Below are positions 45,346-57,557 of a DNA stretch of 64,000 nt, piece after piece. The stretch's first letter is position 1. Each line of letters begins with the position of its first letter. The notes beneath the pieces were generated by a model. It was given only the letters and a program-made list of their open reading frames with translations, did not search any database and was not told where the DNA came from. The stretch is from Typhlomys cinereus (Eukaryota > Chordata > Mammalia > Rodentia > Platacanthomyidae): positions 806,001 through 870,000 of the forward strand of contig JALPQD010000225.1 of NCBI GenBank assembly GCA_023101885.1, written 5' to 3'. Both the position numbers and the translations under genes were made by a program.

Positions 45346-45989
45346 GGTGACTCTTCTCATTAAAATTACTAGTCATTTACTCAGATTCATGTATTTTTTA
45401 ATAGGTGTAAGCATTTGGCTCGTAAAGAGAAAGCTTGTGAGAAATGGGAAATTTTGCTGAACAAAAAAAAAGTAGCAAACTACAGCACTTATTCAATTTC
45501 ATACCTTCTTCCATTTTTGCCTTCTGATGCTATTTCTATTTGTTTTCACAAAGGTCAATATTTTCCTGTTTTCTCCATTTAAAATAGATTTTTATGTGGC
45601 ACATATAAAAAGCATCTGAGACAAGTGGAATTAAATTCTCCCAAGTATAGATCTGAAATCCCAGTTCACAGGAAGGTTGTAAAGGGCAGCAGGATTGTTC
45701 TCAAAGGGACCCCAAATCATAGGTGCATGGGAGTGGGATGGAATAAGAAATTTCCCAATAACAACGTAGGCCGAGATCAGATTCATGTGGTCCCAAACGC
45801 TGTCCCTGCTGAACTTATCTGTGTGGACACGGAGTTCCTCTGGTTTCACGTGAGCTTCTTCACACTTCTCTTCACTGTTTGCTCTCTGTGTCTTGCCGGG
45901 ACTTGATACACCATGTCTAATTCTTCATAAATCAGGTGAACTCCAGAGTGATATTGACAGTGGCTTTCGTAGCTCCATTGTCTTCTGTC
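45346..45989. other. Unassigned sequence
   Basis: A 93-residue frame (45625-45906) contains no recognisable domain and lacks an obvious exon boundary. No repeats seen. Confidence 0.45.
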
Positions 45990-46400
45990 AAGAGTGTTAT
46001 TCTGTCTTCAAACAATCTGGCGTGAACGCCCTTGCTTGCTGGCCACACTGGCCTTTGTTGGTGCTGAAAACTTTGATTTATAACTGTAGATAATTGATGG
46101 CCGTGGGGTAGGGGAGCGCAGCTCCCGCTCCTCCTCTTTTAATCTTGCTTTGCTTGGAGATCCAGGTCGCCGAGCATTCTCAAGGGAATGGGCTGGGAAA
46201 TTTCCCATCTCCCCAATAGGAGACCATTCATCATGGCGGGGAGTGTGTTTGTGAAAGTAAAGAAAACAAAAGTCAGGCCACCTCAGGACGGCTCATCACA
46301 GAGTCGATGTGAGGGCTAATGTATTCATTGTGGGCCCTGCTGGAGAGAAAACAGAGCTATTCGGGGAATCAGATATGTTTTTGCTGCTCTGCAAGTGAAG
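45990..46400. other. Candidate conserved non-coding block
   Basis: Repeat-free, with several CpGs retained ('tggccgtggggtag', 'gagcgcagctcccgctcc', 'ccaggtcgccgag', 'caggacggctcatc') among homeodomain-like words ('gataattgatgg'). No supported reading frame. Regulatory role is inference only. Confidence 0.3.
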
Positions 46401-47025
46401 CTCAGCATTGGTATGTCAAATTATCAGTATTGAAAAGCTTATCCCTGTGTTCCCACTAAGCGGGGACTAGAGTACAGTGGAGAGCTCTTTTCATTGACAC
46501 AGGTCCCTTCTTTCTCCTAATAGAAAGGAATAAAAATACGGATTTTTTTTCTTGGCAAATGTATGGCAATGCAGCCTGCAGGACCCGTCATCCCAGCATT
46601 TCTGTGGTTTCAAGTCCTGCTCTCCCCATGCTGCACTCTCCGGTTTCACTACTTTAAAAGACTCTGTGGAACTTTCTAAATGCACATCCCTTCCTTCGGA
46701 TGCAAGGACGGGTGCTGAGTTTCTGACAACAACGGCAATTCTTTTCATGAGCTACTTTTTAAAAGTTCACTGAGAAGAGCAGAATTATGAGCTATTCTTT
46801 GTTTCTATTTTCTTCTTTGAAAGTCACTTTGCAAACAAGATTATTTTGTGGTCCATGGCCTTCTTTATATAATATATATTAAATATAATGTCAAAATTAA
46901 ATAATATAACATAGCAATGCAAAGTTAGTTGTGTGCAGAAAATTTTAGGCAGCTAATTTATACAAATCATTTCTATGCTTGAGACATTCCAACAGGTACC
47001 AATAAAATGGATGGCAAAAGAAAGT
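46401..47025. other. Unassigned, repeat-poor sequence
   Basis: Opposed 73- and 85-residue frames near 46491-46773 have no family pattern. The stretch 46860-46930 is AT-rich. Confidence 0.4.
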
Positions 47026-47029
47026 CATA

Positions 47030-47235
47030 AATGACAAATGGCGAAGGTTCCTGGATCGTCTTTTACAAGTGTGTCCTCAAAAGGTACAGCCTCTGTTCAA
47101 GTGCTGCTCGAGGTTCATTCATTCCCTCAGGGAATTACACTGCTGTCATTGGCATGTTCATTAATGCAGTCAGGATTGTGGCTCACTTGCTTTATTGCAC
47201 CTGTTAATGCAGACATCATTTAAAGTTATTTGTTT
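47030..47235. other. Candidate conserved non-coding block
   Basis: Balanced composition, no repeat, CpGs retained ('gatcgtcttttac', 'gctgctcgaggttc'), plus homeodomain-type 'cattaatgc' and 'gttaatgc' words and an E-box 'cacctg' (47199-47204). Offered as a candidate only. Confidence 0.3.
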
Positions 47236-48599
47236 TATTTTTCATCTCAGTGAAGTTCAATAGAAGGGAAGCTAAGATCACTAACAATTAATTCCTTAAA
47301 GTAGTTTGAACTGATAGTTTTCCTATGAATGATGGATATGGCAGAATAAGAATAATACTTTTCATAGATTGTATTCCTAGTTAAATTGGAATCCTTTGAA
47401 GTCAGGAGTAAGACATTTTCCAGATGCTGGTACATTAGCTATCAGAGTCTCCACGTAATGATACAAGAATCAATCAGCCTTGAAGGACCCCTTTCCATTG
47501 ACCTAGGATAGAAGGCAACTTCAGTCCAAGTCCAGTGATGTGATGTATCAGAAAAATATCCATTATCTAGATGACAGCAAACTAATTAAAATCCATAGTT
47601 AATCTGAGGGAAAGCACAGTATCAGAAAGAATTAGCAATGTGTCTGTTCCAGGGAAGCCAGCTTTCTTCCTGGCATTTTTATATACTACCAAAATATAAC
47701 TCCATTCCAAATAAACCTTTTCAGGGTTTGAAGGTAACCCAGTGGTGGGGGGCAATTAACTGACATATGTGATCCTCCGTGTTCTATCTCTGGAAAAATT
47801 AAAGCAAAAGTAAGAAGTAACCATGCTACAGAAATGACAGACATGTACCCGGTATTTCTTAATGCTTTCTCAGACAAGCATTGGAATACTGAAAAAATCC
47901 TAATGTAGGATGTTCTTAAGTCCCTCCACACTTAGCATACATACTTTTAGCTTATAGGTTTGCATTTCAGAACCAACATCTCACTTGTTTGTACAATGTT
48001 TTTATAATAAGAAACATCTTTCTAGCAATCTGTAACATCCTAACTCCTAAAAGAAATCTGCTGTCACTTTTGTTGCAACTTCCCATGGCTCTGAAGAAGT
48101 TAAGTCATAAAGCAAAAATCGTTCTGGACATTTTCCACTGAACACCTTCCTGTTGTCTATTGGTGTCACAGAGAGTGGAGGTTGTTGCCTTGGGGGGCAT
48201 GAGTTTCATTAGATATTTGCAATAATGCCTTGATGTGGGTCATGAACTTCTCGCTTCTTACATAAAGTTCAAATCAGACAAAAAAATAGCACATACGTGT
48301 TACTCGAAGACACAAAAGGTCCCCTACCAAATTAAGTCAAAGTCTTAGCCATGATTAGAGAAACATTTTGGCCACAGCCAGTGTGTCCCTGTGGGAATAA
48401 CTACTGCAGTGTATCTCAGCAGCCACCTCTTGTTCAAACTCACACTTCATTTTTCATGTGGGGGAAAGAGATGGTTTCCTTCAACAAGTGTTTAAAGTAA
48501 TCCATGATCTCAGAAGAACTCCATCTATTTTGTTAAAACAAAACATGAAGTTGACTATGTTCCAAAAAGCCAGACTAGGTGAAAGAACAAAATGAATGG
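47236..48599. other. Unassigned, repeat-poor sequence
   Basis: Frames of 81 residues or less without pattern. No repeat recognised. Confidence 0.45.
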
Positions 48600-49060
48600 T
48601 TACAGAACAACGTGTACTTCTTTAATTGCAAATAGACCTTTCCGTTACTGTAACTGGCAGCCACTTGGTCCTCGGGCATAAATGTTTTGTCAGTACAGCC
48701 ACTTGCAGGATCTTTATGGAACAAGTTGGTTCTCCTGGCAGGCTTTGTCAGCTGGGATGAAGTAAGAGAAGATTTCTTTTTTTGTAACTCATGGAGAAGT
48801 TAACCCGCATCGTGCTACCTTGATGCTTTGTGAAGTAGGAGGGACACTCCTTGATGGCCAAGGTTGTTAAGTTGGACTCCCTTAAGCAACGAACTTGCAG
48901 ATGCTCTGCTCTTTTTAAGCACAGGTAAGGTGGTAAGCAGGAAGAGGGCTGAGGTGTGAAATTTGCCTTTGAAAATAACAATTTCCAACCAGACTTGAAG
49001 CTGGACAGTTCATTTTGCTTTATGCCTTCTGCAGAATCTACCATCTGTTTCACACAGGGT
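48600..49060. other. Candidate conserved non-coding block
   Basis: Repeat-free and evenly composed, with retained CpGs ('cctcgggcataaatg', 'acccgcatcgtgc', 'agcaacgaacttgc'). A 101-residue minus-strand frame (48748-49053) spans it without a recognisable domain. Coding cannot be ruled out but is not supported. Confidence 0.3.
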
Positions 49061-51844
49061 ACATATAAATTTTATAGACTTTACAATTAGGTTTTTAGTT
49101 TGTTTAGATGTGATTTCCCCACATGCTCTCTGAATGGTCGTAGACATAAATGCATACAGCTCAGGGTGACTGGAATATTTGTGGAGTGGGCACTAAAAGA
49201 CATTTGTCACACTAACGCGGTTGGATGCATTTGAAAGCATTCTGGAAATTGAAATCTGAACATCTGCATCAAAAAAAAGGCAGAAAGTGCAGTGTGCTGT
49301 TGCTGCAGTCAGCACTCATAGAGAAAGGTTGCGTTTGGGTTTATTTTCCCTTCGCGGTGTCCTGTCATCAGATTGGTTGGCTCTGCATATTCCGCAGGGT
49401 ATTTCCAAACTGATAAGCAGACATCTTCCAAGGTGAGGGAATCAGAAGATGCTGAAAGGAGATTTATTTTCTGGGCTTGATGTGTCTCTCAAATTAAGAA
49501 ACTGTTGCTGTGCAATGCTTTTTTATGAACGCTAAGTCTTTGGGTAATTGAATGACTATACTCTGCCTCTCTGTAGCTTGTGAGCCATCACTCTAAGACC
49601 AGGAGAAGTGGAAACTAGTGCTTCAAAACCTGGCTCTGGGAATCTGACGAGCAGGTGCTTGGGAAAAAGACACTGTATCTTGTAGAAATTCATGGAAACT
49701 TTCCCATCTGTCAAGTGATGGGGAAAAGAGTCTGTCCCAAATGATTGTACACCTGTGATGTGCCAGGCCTTTGGAGAGCTGGATGGCAGAGCAGAGCAAA
49801 TCCTCCAAACGCTGCTTCCTCTCAGTTTCATCTGAACTTTTGCTGTGCATTTGTTTGCTGAAGAATTTTTTTTAAAGTGTCTCTACTCCACTAGTTTGTA
49901 AGCAACAATCCTGTATCATACAGAAGAAAGTGCTAAAGCACAAACTGACTTTTTGTTTTTGCTGCCACTTATTTCCAGTGAACCAGTAAAGCGTAAACTC
50001 TCTTCTACTTCAGCCTCTGGCCCATGCAATCCACATCTGGCTCATACTTTAGTGTTGGAAGCTGTAACTCTAGTTATGTGCCTGCCCATTTTTTGTATGC
50101 AAAGAGCATAGGCAAAATTTTATCATTGTACAGTTTTGTGAGTGCTTTAGTTTTGATAAGATATGCTTCTGGATATACTTTGTCTCACAGTGTAATTTCT
50201 GTTGGTTATAAGCCACTTTCCCACTAAATGAACTCCCAGAAAAGGTCATCTGATGATTTTCAGATGTATGGGGATGTTTGATATGATGGTCACATGTCCT
50301 TCTGGTCTGATTAAAACACTCATGTCCAAAGAGAAGGCAAGGAGATAGGATTGAGACAGCAACTCCCAAAAGAACTAAGACATTCCTCATAGGAGAACAG
50401 GGATTCAGATAATATTCCAATTGCCATGTTTAAAAAAGTGATAGTTACAGTGCAAGTGCTGCCCACGTGGTACCGACTGAGCTCATGTCATGTCCTGGGC
50501 ACTCATGCTCTGTTGCAGGAGGCAGATTAGAATTCTCCTGCTCATAGTGACCTTGCTGCTTTTCAGGAGTTTTACTACCCTCTTCCCTTGCATTCATTAA
50601 AAAAGGCTGAAGGGGTTCATAGTCTCTATGCTATAAGAGAATCAGGAAATGTGATTTATGTTGTGCTTTGCTCTTTTGTAATAATACTTCTTTTATGCCA
50701 GGACTTTCACATGTAGTAGGTCTGGTCTTAAAATCCCCAAAAGAAAATAGTACGATTTTCAGTTCACAGACAAGCAGACTAGTTTTTAGTTGGTTCATTT
50801 TTGGTAAGCATAGCCATTCAATTACCCAAAGACTTAGAGTTCATAAAAGAACATTGCACAGCAACATTTCTTAATCTGAGAGAAACATCAAGCCCAGGAC
50901 CAAACTCAGATCCTGAAAATAAATCTCTTTACAGCATTGTCTGATTCCCTCATCTTGGAAGATGTGTGCTTACCAGTTTGGAAGTACCCTGTAGCACTAT
51001 TCAGCACTCTGTAATATTGTCCCATGAACAGATCTTTGTTGTGTTTCCTTTCATTGCTATTCTCATCAGGATGTTACGTCTCAGAGCCTCCTGTGAGGGT
51101 GGGTCTCCCAGCACCGTGCTGTCTGCAGTGCCATGCTAGGGTTACACATGCTCAGAGGTCCTTCTGTCTCCTCGCTAGGGCATAATGAATCCTCCACTCT
51201 CATTTGTGTGTCCACTCCCATTGCGTGCCTCTGACGGGGTAAGGTGTTTAGAAGCACGCTTGTCAACACACATGCTTTCACATCATCTGGAGTAGTGTTA
51301 AAGTGTACCTTCTGCTAAGGTTCTTCATTCTTTAAAAGCACATGGTGCTGGGGGGGGGGGCAAGTGGACACATTCTGTGAACAACTTGCATATAAGGACA
51401 TCTACATTCTCATTACTAATGAAAGAGCAAGGGTGAGGAGACAATGTTTGACTAACATGACTTCCCAAGGCAAGCCACATACTATCTTAACACTGTGGGA
51501 TAGTTCCCAATGGTGTGAAGGCCTTGGAAAAAGACACAGGCACAAAACCAGTAATGAGTAAGGCGTGGCGTGCAGAGCTCTGTAGCACAGAGGGCCATAA
51601 CACCAGGGGAGACAGGGACAGATACTGCTCTCTTGGGGCTGGGCAAATATCACATGTGACAGCGTCCATCCAGGTCTTGAAGGGTGAGACGTTTGCAAAA
51701 TGAGTTAGGCTTTGTTATTCAGAAGTAATTGAGGCACAGCCAGCCAAGGGAGTTGAAGGAGCTCATATTTTCTGATGCATTCTTGAGAGTCCCAGGAAAT
51801 GTCATTCATATTATTAAAAAAATAATACCTGCCTTACTCTGAAT
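49061..51844. other. Unassigned, repeat-poor sequence
   Basis: About 2.8 kb with no repeat I can identify apart from a G run at 51351-51360. Frames up to 116 residues (50070-50420, minus) have no family pattern. Possibly a weak old MIR near 50750, not claimed. Confidence 0.4.
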
Positions 51845-52005
51845 TCTCACATATATTTAATCTCGTCTTACAAATACCAAAAGTAGGCAGCACATTTCTT
51901 GGTTCACGGGTAGGTGGACTGAGATCCATGGAGATCTAGAATTTGTGACAGTGAGACAGCTGAGCAGGACTTCAAGTCCAGATTGTCATAAAACCAAAGC
52001 TGCCA
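51845..52005 (-). mobile_element. MIR SINE, antisense
   Basis: 'tctgaattctcacatatatt', 'taatctcgtcttacaaata', 'cagtgagacagctgagcagg' and 'acttcaagtccagattgtc' match antisense MIR, where the consensus has 'attcgaacccaggcag'. Confidence 0.65.
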
Positions 52006-52814
52006 ACATCCCCCTTTTTAAGATTAAACAAAGCCAGGCCACTAAAAGTCAGAGAGGTTATTCTAAGGAGTTTAGGTCAGAGCCCAAGAGTAGTGGGAAA
52101 CATAGCAAGCTTTTGTGTGAACAACAAAATTCTGAATTCTTGAAAGATTAAGCTCTGTGGGTTACAATTAGCAGAAGACCTTTTAGAGACTGGCAGAAAA
52201 TTGGTGACTGTTAGGCAGCCAGAATTGTCAATGTACAGGAGCTTCCAGAAAATATGACCTCAAGAGACACAACTTTATATACAGAACAAAATATCAAACA
52301 CACAATGGGCTTGTGCCCAGAGTCCAGAGCTGCAAAACCATGAGGAGTAAAACTAGCTGGTGAATGGAAACTCAGGCACGTCCAAGGACAAAGCTGTGTT
52401 TGAGTATCTTCAGCTGCCTTTCGTCCTCACGTGCCCCTGTTGTCTTTCCTTGGGTGGATCTATGTGCTGTGCTCCAGCCTGTCTATGGATAGTCACTACC
52501 TTCTATTTGAAGTTTTCCTCACAAAGCCTCCTTTTCTAGAGCTTAGAGAGTTACAGACTTATCATATTCATGTTCTGGACAAATAGCAAAATTGCAGCAA
52601 AAGAGCCTGAAAGAAGTGTGTCGCCATCCTCACGTCCCTTCGGCATCACTGTTTTTCTTCCTGTAGATGAACAGTGTGACCCATTTGACAATAGAAGGAG
52701 GGAGGAGAGAAATAGAAGGATGGTCCCAAGGTCACAGTCACTCAGGGTTCCTCCTCTTCTCTCTGGTCTCGCATCTAATGCTCAAGGCCACATCCCAAAG
52801 GTCAAGATCTCCAC
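52006..52814. other. Unassigned sequence
   Basis: The longest frame in the window (167 residues, 52570-53073) crosses this stretch, the MER5-like repeat and CT-rich DNA. It shows no domain and I do not annotate it as a gene. Confidence 0.5.
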
Positions 52815-52910
52815 ACTTGACTGTGTATTATTGTCACTGGGAGACATTTTTTTTTCTGGTTCTGCCCAGCCTAGGCATTCTGATTCACTAAGCATAAGCT
52901 GTGTTGGTTT
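52815..52910 (+). mobile_element. MER5A-like hAT DNA transposon fragment
   Basis: 'ttattgtcactgggagacat', 'ttctgcccagcctaggcatt' and 'ctgattcactaagc' follow MER5A order ('aatcacctgggag', 'ccccaggcattctgattcag'). MER5A is a short non-autonomous hAT element shared by mammals. Confidence 0.6.
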
Positions 52911-53119
52911 CTTTTTAATTGGCAAATATGTGGATTTAGGTTACATAGTACTGTTTCACACAGCCACTTCACACAGCTGCATAATACACTCCACACATCC
53001 TCTTCCTCCTCTTTTCTCTCCTCTTCCATTAGTCCTCTTTGTTCAGTTTTGCTCTGACTTTTGTATCATATAAATGTACATAATTTTAATGTTTTTATGT
53101 AAAATCTGAGATCCACAAA
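52911..53119. other. Short unassigned stretch
   Basis: CT-rich at 53000-53040. Nothing else seen. Confidence 0.4.
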
Positions 53120-53265
53120 CAAGAGAAAATACAATATTCCTTTCTAAGTCAGACTTAATTTACTTAATATGATAATGTCCAGTTGCATCCATTTTCTTGA
53201 AAATCACATAATTTCATTCTTTGCGGCTGGATAAAATTCTGTTGTACATCTACAGGAGATTTTCT
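53120..53265 (-). mobile_element. Ancient L1 3' fragment, antisense
   Basis: 'tttacttaatatgataatgt', 'ccagttgcatccattttctt', 'cataatttcattctttgcgg' and 'ctggataaaattctgttgta' are the well-known antisense L1 words ('ttcacttaacatgatgt', 'ccagtttcatccatttc', 'ggctgaataatattcc'). Confidence 0.85.
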
Positions 53266-53399
53266 TGACCCCTTCCTGTTGTGGATGGATGCCAGAGGCT
53301 GGGCTGTTTCAGAAAAGCTCTCTAGGTAAGCCTGATACACAAAGGGGCACAAGGACCCCACTACAGCCTTCGAAGTTCTAGACTCGGGAAGACTTCAGA

Positions 53400-53520
53400 G
53401 GAGTCCTTCTCAGCATCATCTGGAACTCATCCTAAATGAAAATTCTTGGGTTCTGCATCAGCCCGAGGAAACAGACATTTGGGGGTGATGCCAGAGTGAG
53501 CCATCCAAGTGATTGTGGTG
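53400..53520 (+). mobile_element. MER5-like hAT DNA transposon fragment
   Basis: 'ctcagcatcatctggaactc', 'aaaattcttgggttctgcat' and 'gatgccagagtgagcc' loosely follow the MER5 layout ('agaatcacctggggagct', 'attcctgggccccac'). Weaker match than 52815. Confidence 0.45.
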
Positions 53521-54140
53521 CGGGCCGATCCCTGCCATACGTCCTCCCAACAGGTTTATGATGTGGAACGTGGTGACCAGCTGTCCGCTATTTTCACTGA
53601 AGCCAGAGTTTGGGAGAAATATGTTTAAACCCAAACGACAGTACAAGGCATTTAGATTTGTATGAAAATATCAATTTCCTGATGATATAGTTTGCCAGCA
53701 GCAGGACCAAAAAACTAAAGAGAGATTTTGCAGTCTTTCCGGGGGGTATCCAAAGTAGTGAAGCATCAAAAAGAAAAGGAAAAGGAATAAATTAGCCTCT
53801 GGAGGAAAGAGAGAGCACCAAGTTTTGCCACCGGACTTTGTTGAGCAATCCTGGAACTTCTTTTTGTTCTGGCTTGTGAAGGGCGATACCTTCTGAGAAT
53901 GTGCCTTTCACTTACGCCTTTGAATCTCAGTGTGGCCAAAACCTTCCCAACAGTTCTGCTCTGTAGACAGAAAGCAGGAACTCTGCCCAGGACATGAAGG
54001 CTGGGTGACAGATGTCACCGGGGCTTCTCTACTGCCCTCTGCCACTTCCTTTCCACTTCTACTGCCTCCTTCCACAGGCTACACTACTTAGTAGGCATCT
54101 TTCCCTGATGCTGCAATTGTTATTTCAACAATTTAGTTTT
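53521..54140. other. Unassigned sequence
   Basis: No frame or repeat supported. Confidence 0.45.
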
Positions 54141-54144
54141 TGCA

Positions 54145-54436
54145 AATTTTCTTTTTAAAGTTTATTTGTTTTTATATTCTTTTAAGAGTTTTATACATGA
54201 ATTCATGCTATTCGCACTGCTGATTACCCAATCCCAACCCTCTATTTTCTCCTTTTTAAGCTTTCTTCTTCCCCACCAATCTCTTCTCTACTCTTATGTC
54301 CTTCTGTGTTTGGCTTCCCACGTCCCATCTTGGTTACTGTTAATGGCATGTGTCTGCGCACTTGCTGGAGCGAAGATGGCATGCCAGCGACACACTATTA
54401 GGGACAGCAGCTCCTCTCCATCCCCACTGTCTTGTA
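54145..54436 (-). mobile_element. Old rodent L1 3' UTR, antisense
   Basis: 'agagttttatacatgaattc', 'cccaatcccaaccctctatt', 'ttcttccccaccaatctctt' and 'agggacagcagctcctctcc' fit antisense Lx-type 3' UTR (A tail, purine tract, then a non-coding body). It abuts the LTR at 54438 with no gap. A 160-residue frame runs through both and is incidental. Confidence 0.65.
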
Positions 54437-54437
54437 T

Positions 54438-54800
54438 TGCAACACAAGGTCATATGTTTGCATCCTCAGTTGATATTAGTGTTTGGGCAGGTTGTGGCAC
54501 CCTTAGAAGGTGGAACTTTGCTGGAGGAAGACAAGCCACAGGGGACTGGGTCTTGAAGTTGGGTGGTCTTGCCCTGCTTCTGCTAGCAATCTGCTCTTGT
54601 GCTTTACTGCTTACCTTTTCTGCCTCCATGATGTCTCCAGGGACCTGAGCCTCTGGCAGCTTCTGTTGCCTGCTATGTCTTTTCCACCATAATATACTAT
54701 ATATGCCTTTTGGAAAAGTAAACTAAAATAAATCTCTCCTTATCTCCCTTAAATTGTGTCTGAGTGTGATCTCACAGCAGCAGAAAGAGTAATTGCAATA
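54438..54800 (+). mobile_element. MaLR LTR, sense
   Basis: 'aaggtcatatgtttgcatcc', 'gtggcacccttagaaggtgg', 'aactttgctggaggaagaca', 'aaaataaatctctccttatc' and 'gcagcagaaagagtaattgc' match the other MaLR LTRs in this window in full order. Confidence 0.8.
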
Positions 54801-55429
54801 CCCATCCTGCATCAACCTTTGTTAGTTTCTATGAAAAGTATGTTGCCCCCTCCCTGATATCTTTCTTTCAGGCTGCAATGTTGATATGAAAAATCTCTTG
54901 TCTGTCGCATGGAAGTAGACACAGTCCACAGTCCCCCCGGCCTTTGGCTCTTGTATTCTCACCTCCCCTCTTCTGTGTGCTTCCTGATCATTGGGGTGGG
55001 GAGTGTCTTGGATATCTTGTTTAGGACTGAACAATTCACAGTAACCTTTTCTCTACTCTTTGGTTATTCCAGTGTATAAGAAAGTGTCTAGACTGAGCAC
55101 TCAGAGCTTCCATCTTTAGGTGTAAATGCTTAGGAGGTAACTTAGCGTCTAATCTTCTACACTTACATATCTTATTCCTCCCTAGAAGCTATGGTCTTCT
55201 CTTATGTAAATTTTGATCTAATACCAGGAGCATGTTCTCTGCTGAAGAGTGAGTCTTAGATTCAATCAGGGAGCTGTTGGTTACCCCCATAGCATTCACT
55301 CCACTATTGTGCTAGGTGGTCGCCTCTGCCCAGGTGATTGTTTATGTAGATTGCAGCTACCATAGCTGGGTATGACTTCAATGGTATATATATATTTTTC
55401 CCATTTTAATTGTCTTTTATTTTTATTTT
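54801..55429. other. Unassigned sequence
   Basis: A short 'tatatatat' patch at 55384. No repeat or gene recognised. Confidence 0.45.
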
Positions 55430-55545
55430 TTAAATTATTTATTTATTTATTTCCACTCATACAAACTTAATAGGTACACCTCCCTCCCTGGACCCCCCCA
55501 GCTCCCTCCCCCTTTTCCCTTTCCTTTCCCCCTCCTCCCTTTAAG
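55430..55545 (-). mobile_element. Short young-type L1 3' end, antisense
   Basis: A plus-strand T-rich start, then 'ccactcatacaaacttaata', 'ggtacacctccctccctgg' and a pyrimidine tract. This is the same 3' terminus as 26864 and 35147 (complement of 'acctaataagtttgtatgag'). Truncated to about 115 bases. Confidence 0.85.
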
Positions 55546-57557
55546 GAACAGTATATTAACCAATTTCTCTAATGCCTTTTGTTGCATCTATTCACTTACC
55601 ATACTTAAGTTCTATCATGTTTTTAAAGGCTTTCCCACTGACTTCATTTCACCCGGTGATTACTTGGGTTAGGTTTCACTGGTCCTTATGAGAACTTTTT
55701 TTGAAACAATTATCCTTCCAGACATTAGGGGACATGGTTTGTGGACTCTATATGTGCTTGAACTGAGAACTGGTATGGTGCCTCAGAAGGCCTGAGAAGC
55801 AACATAAATATTTGTGCAAGGCTGGAGGCTGTTGGAGTTTGGGGATAGCTAGGGAATTGTATCCAAATTTCTGGTATGGATTCAAAGCAGTGCTGCTCCT
55901 TGACACACATCACCACTCACCAAGTCCACAATATTTTATAACCTATATCAGATAATACTATAACTTAAACATTTGTTATTAAGTGTGACTTTTTTCACCC
56001 AAGAACTAGCTTGACCTTTGACTTTGATCTCACCGTATGGCAAGGAGCCGGTTGTGTTTGAAACTCTAGTGAGAACACTGAGGAAGGTAGGTTCCTGTTC
56101 TGCCTGCACAGGCATGTTAATTACATGCCAGCAGAGGCTCTCAGGACGACTTTTCTATTCATAGACATTACATACAGCATGCTCAATGGAATATAGATTG
56201 TACCACTGTGAAGTGTCTTATGACAGCTTCATACACTATGACCTGAGAGATACAGGGCAAGTTCTCCTCCTCTGTAACCTGAGGCCTCTCTGATCAGCCT
56301 GGCAAGGTGGATAAAGATGAACAGACCGACCTAGATTGGTTTGCAAGATTGCCAACATGTGAGAATAAAAGAGGAGTCTCTCCCTGCTTCTACTTCAGTG
56401 ATCTTGCTTTGAGTTTTTCCTTCTAGGTTTTTTTCCCAGCAATTTGGGTAAAAGAGAGCAGTAATCTGAAAGATAGAAGAAAAGCAAACAGGAGTGACAG
56501 CACAGAGGTGATTCTGCTTGTTCCGTTTCCACGTTTATTTTACATAGTAAAGATCCACTGGAACAAGAGGTTAACAACTCAGATATAGCATGTGGCAGTT
56601 CTTCATAGATATGAACCAGTAATTGTCAGATAGTCGCTCCTGACCATTGACAGCGGAGAAACTGAAAAAGGAACTTAAAATAAGGGAAGGAGAAGAAGAA
56701 TGAGGTCAAAAATAATGCGGTCAAAATGATTCTTTTGATGCTAATAAAGAGGGCAATAGGCAAAGATTTAGTGGTTCACCTCTGCGGTAGATTCTGCTAG
56801 CATTGTATGCAATGATTAAACTATGATTTTTTTAAAAAAAATACCCTTTCCAATTCTGGAACCAGCAACATGACTTCATGGAGACACTGTGTTGGTGAGT
56901 TGACAGGTGACCTCTGAACCATCTCTACGTGAGTCCAGACTCCAGGGCAGCTGACCTGTTCCCTGCTAATGTACTGTTGGCTCAGTCCACATCCAGGTGT
57001 CAGGTCAGTGAGGATTCCCTTTCAAGAATGTGTTTTTTTCTCCCTTCAGTTCCCTTCCAGAACTGGTACTGAGCATGCACCATGCAATGTTGGAGATGAA
57101 AGGGCAAATCCATTGTTGACCTTGCACGGTTCCCAGGCCTCTGGAATTTCAGACATGCGGTGAAGTGATCAATGTCTCCATGAAGAGCAGGCCACACAAT
57201 GCTATGTGCTTGCAGCCACCATGGACACCTGCGGCCAGTGGCTTCACAGTGTACCTGTGAGTCATTACAGACAGGCAAATGCAGATAAGAGAGCGATCCA
57301 GGGAGGAATCCTCTGCATTCTTAATCCAGAAACAATCACCCACATCTCCTCAGCTCTAACAGATCCACTTCTCTCAAATAGTAGCTCACAGTGAATCACT
57401 TAGGCCAAGTTCTGCCAGTATTGTGTCTTCCATGACTGCATTCCTGCTGTTCTGGTTTTACCACCTTGCTCCAGTCACCTTGACTGTCCAATCCATCCTA
57501 CACAGCTCTTGGTTTCTCTATCACAGAAGAAGGACAGAAAAAAAAAAAAAATGACCC
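55546..57557. other. Unassigned, repeat-poor sequence
   Basis: Frames of at most 92 residues without pattern, and no repeat recognised. Contains the transcription-factor-like word cluster at 56011-56030 and an A run at 57538-57551. Confidence 0.45.
56011..56030. promoter_or_regulatory. Candidate nuclear-receptor DR1 plus TCF/LEF site
   Basis: 'tgacctttgac' (56012-56022) is the reverse of 'gtcaaaggtca', a DR1-type HNF4/RXR-like word. It shares its end with 'ctttgatct' (56023-56031), the reverse of the TCF/LEF word 'agatcaaag'. Short words like these occur by chance; only the overlap of two strong ones is notable. Confidence 0.3.

Noticed and set aside
52570..53073. Longest open frame (167 residues) as a gene
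   Set aside because: It crosses a MER5-like repeat and a CT-rich tract, has no recognisable domain, no exon context, and an overlapping frame in another phase.
54166..54648. 160-residue plus-strand frame as a gene
   Set aside because: It spans the antisense L1 3' end and the MaLR LTR; its composition comes from these repeats.
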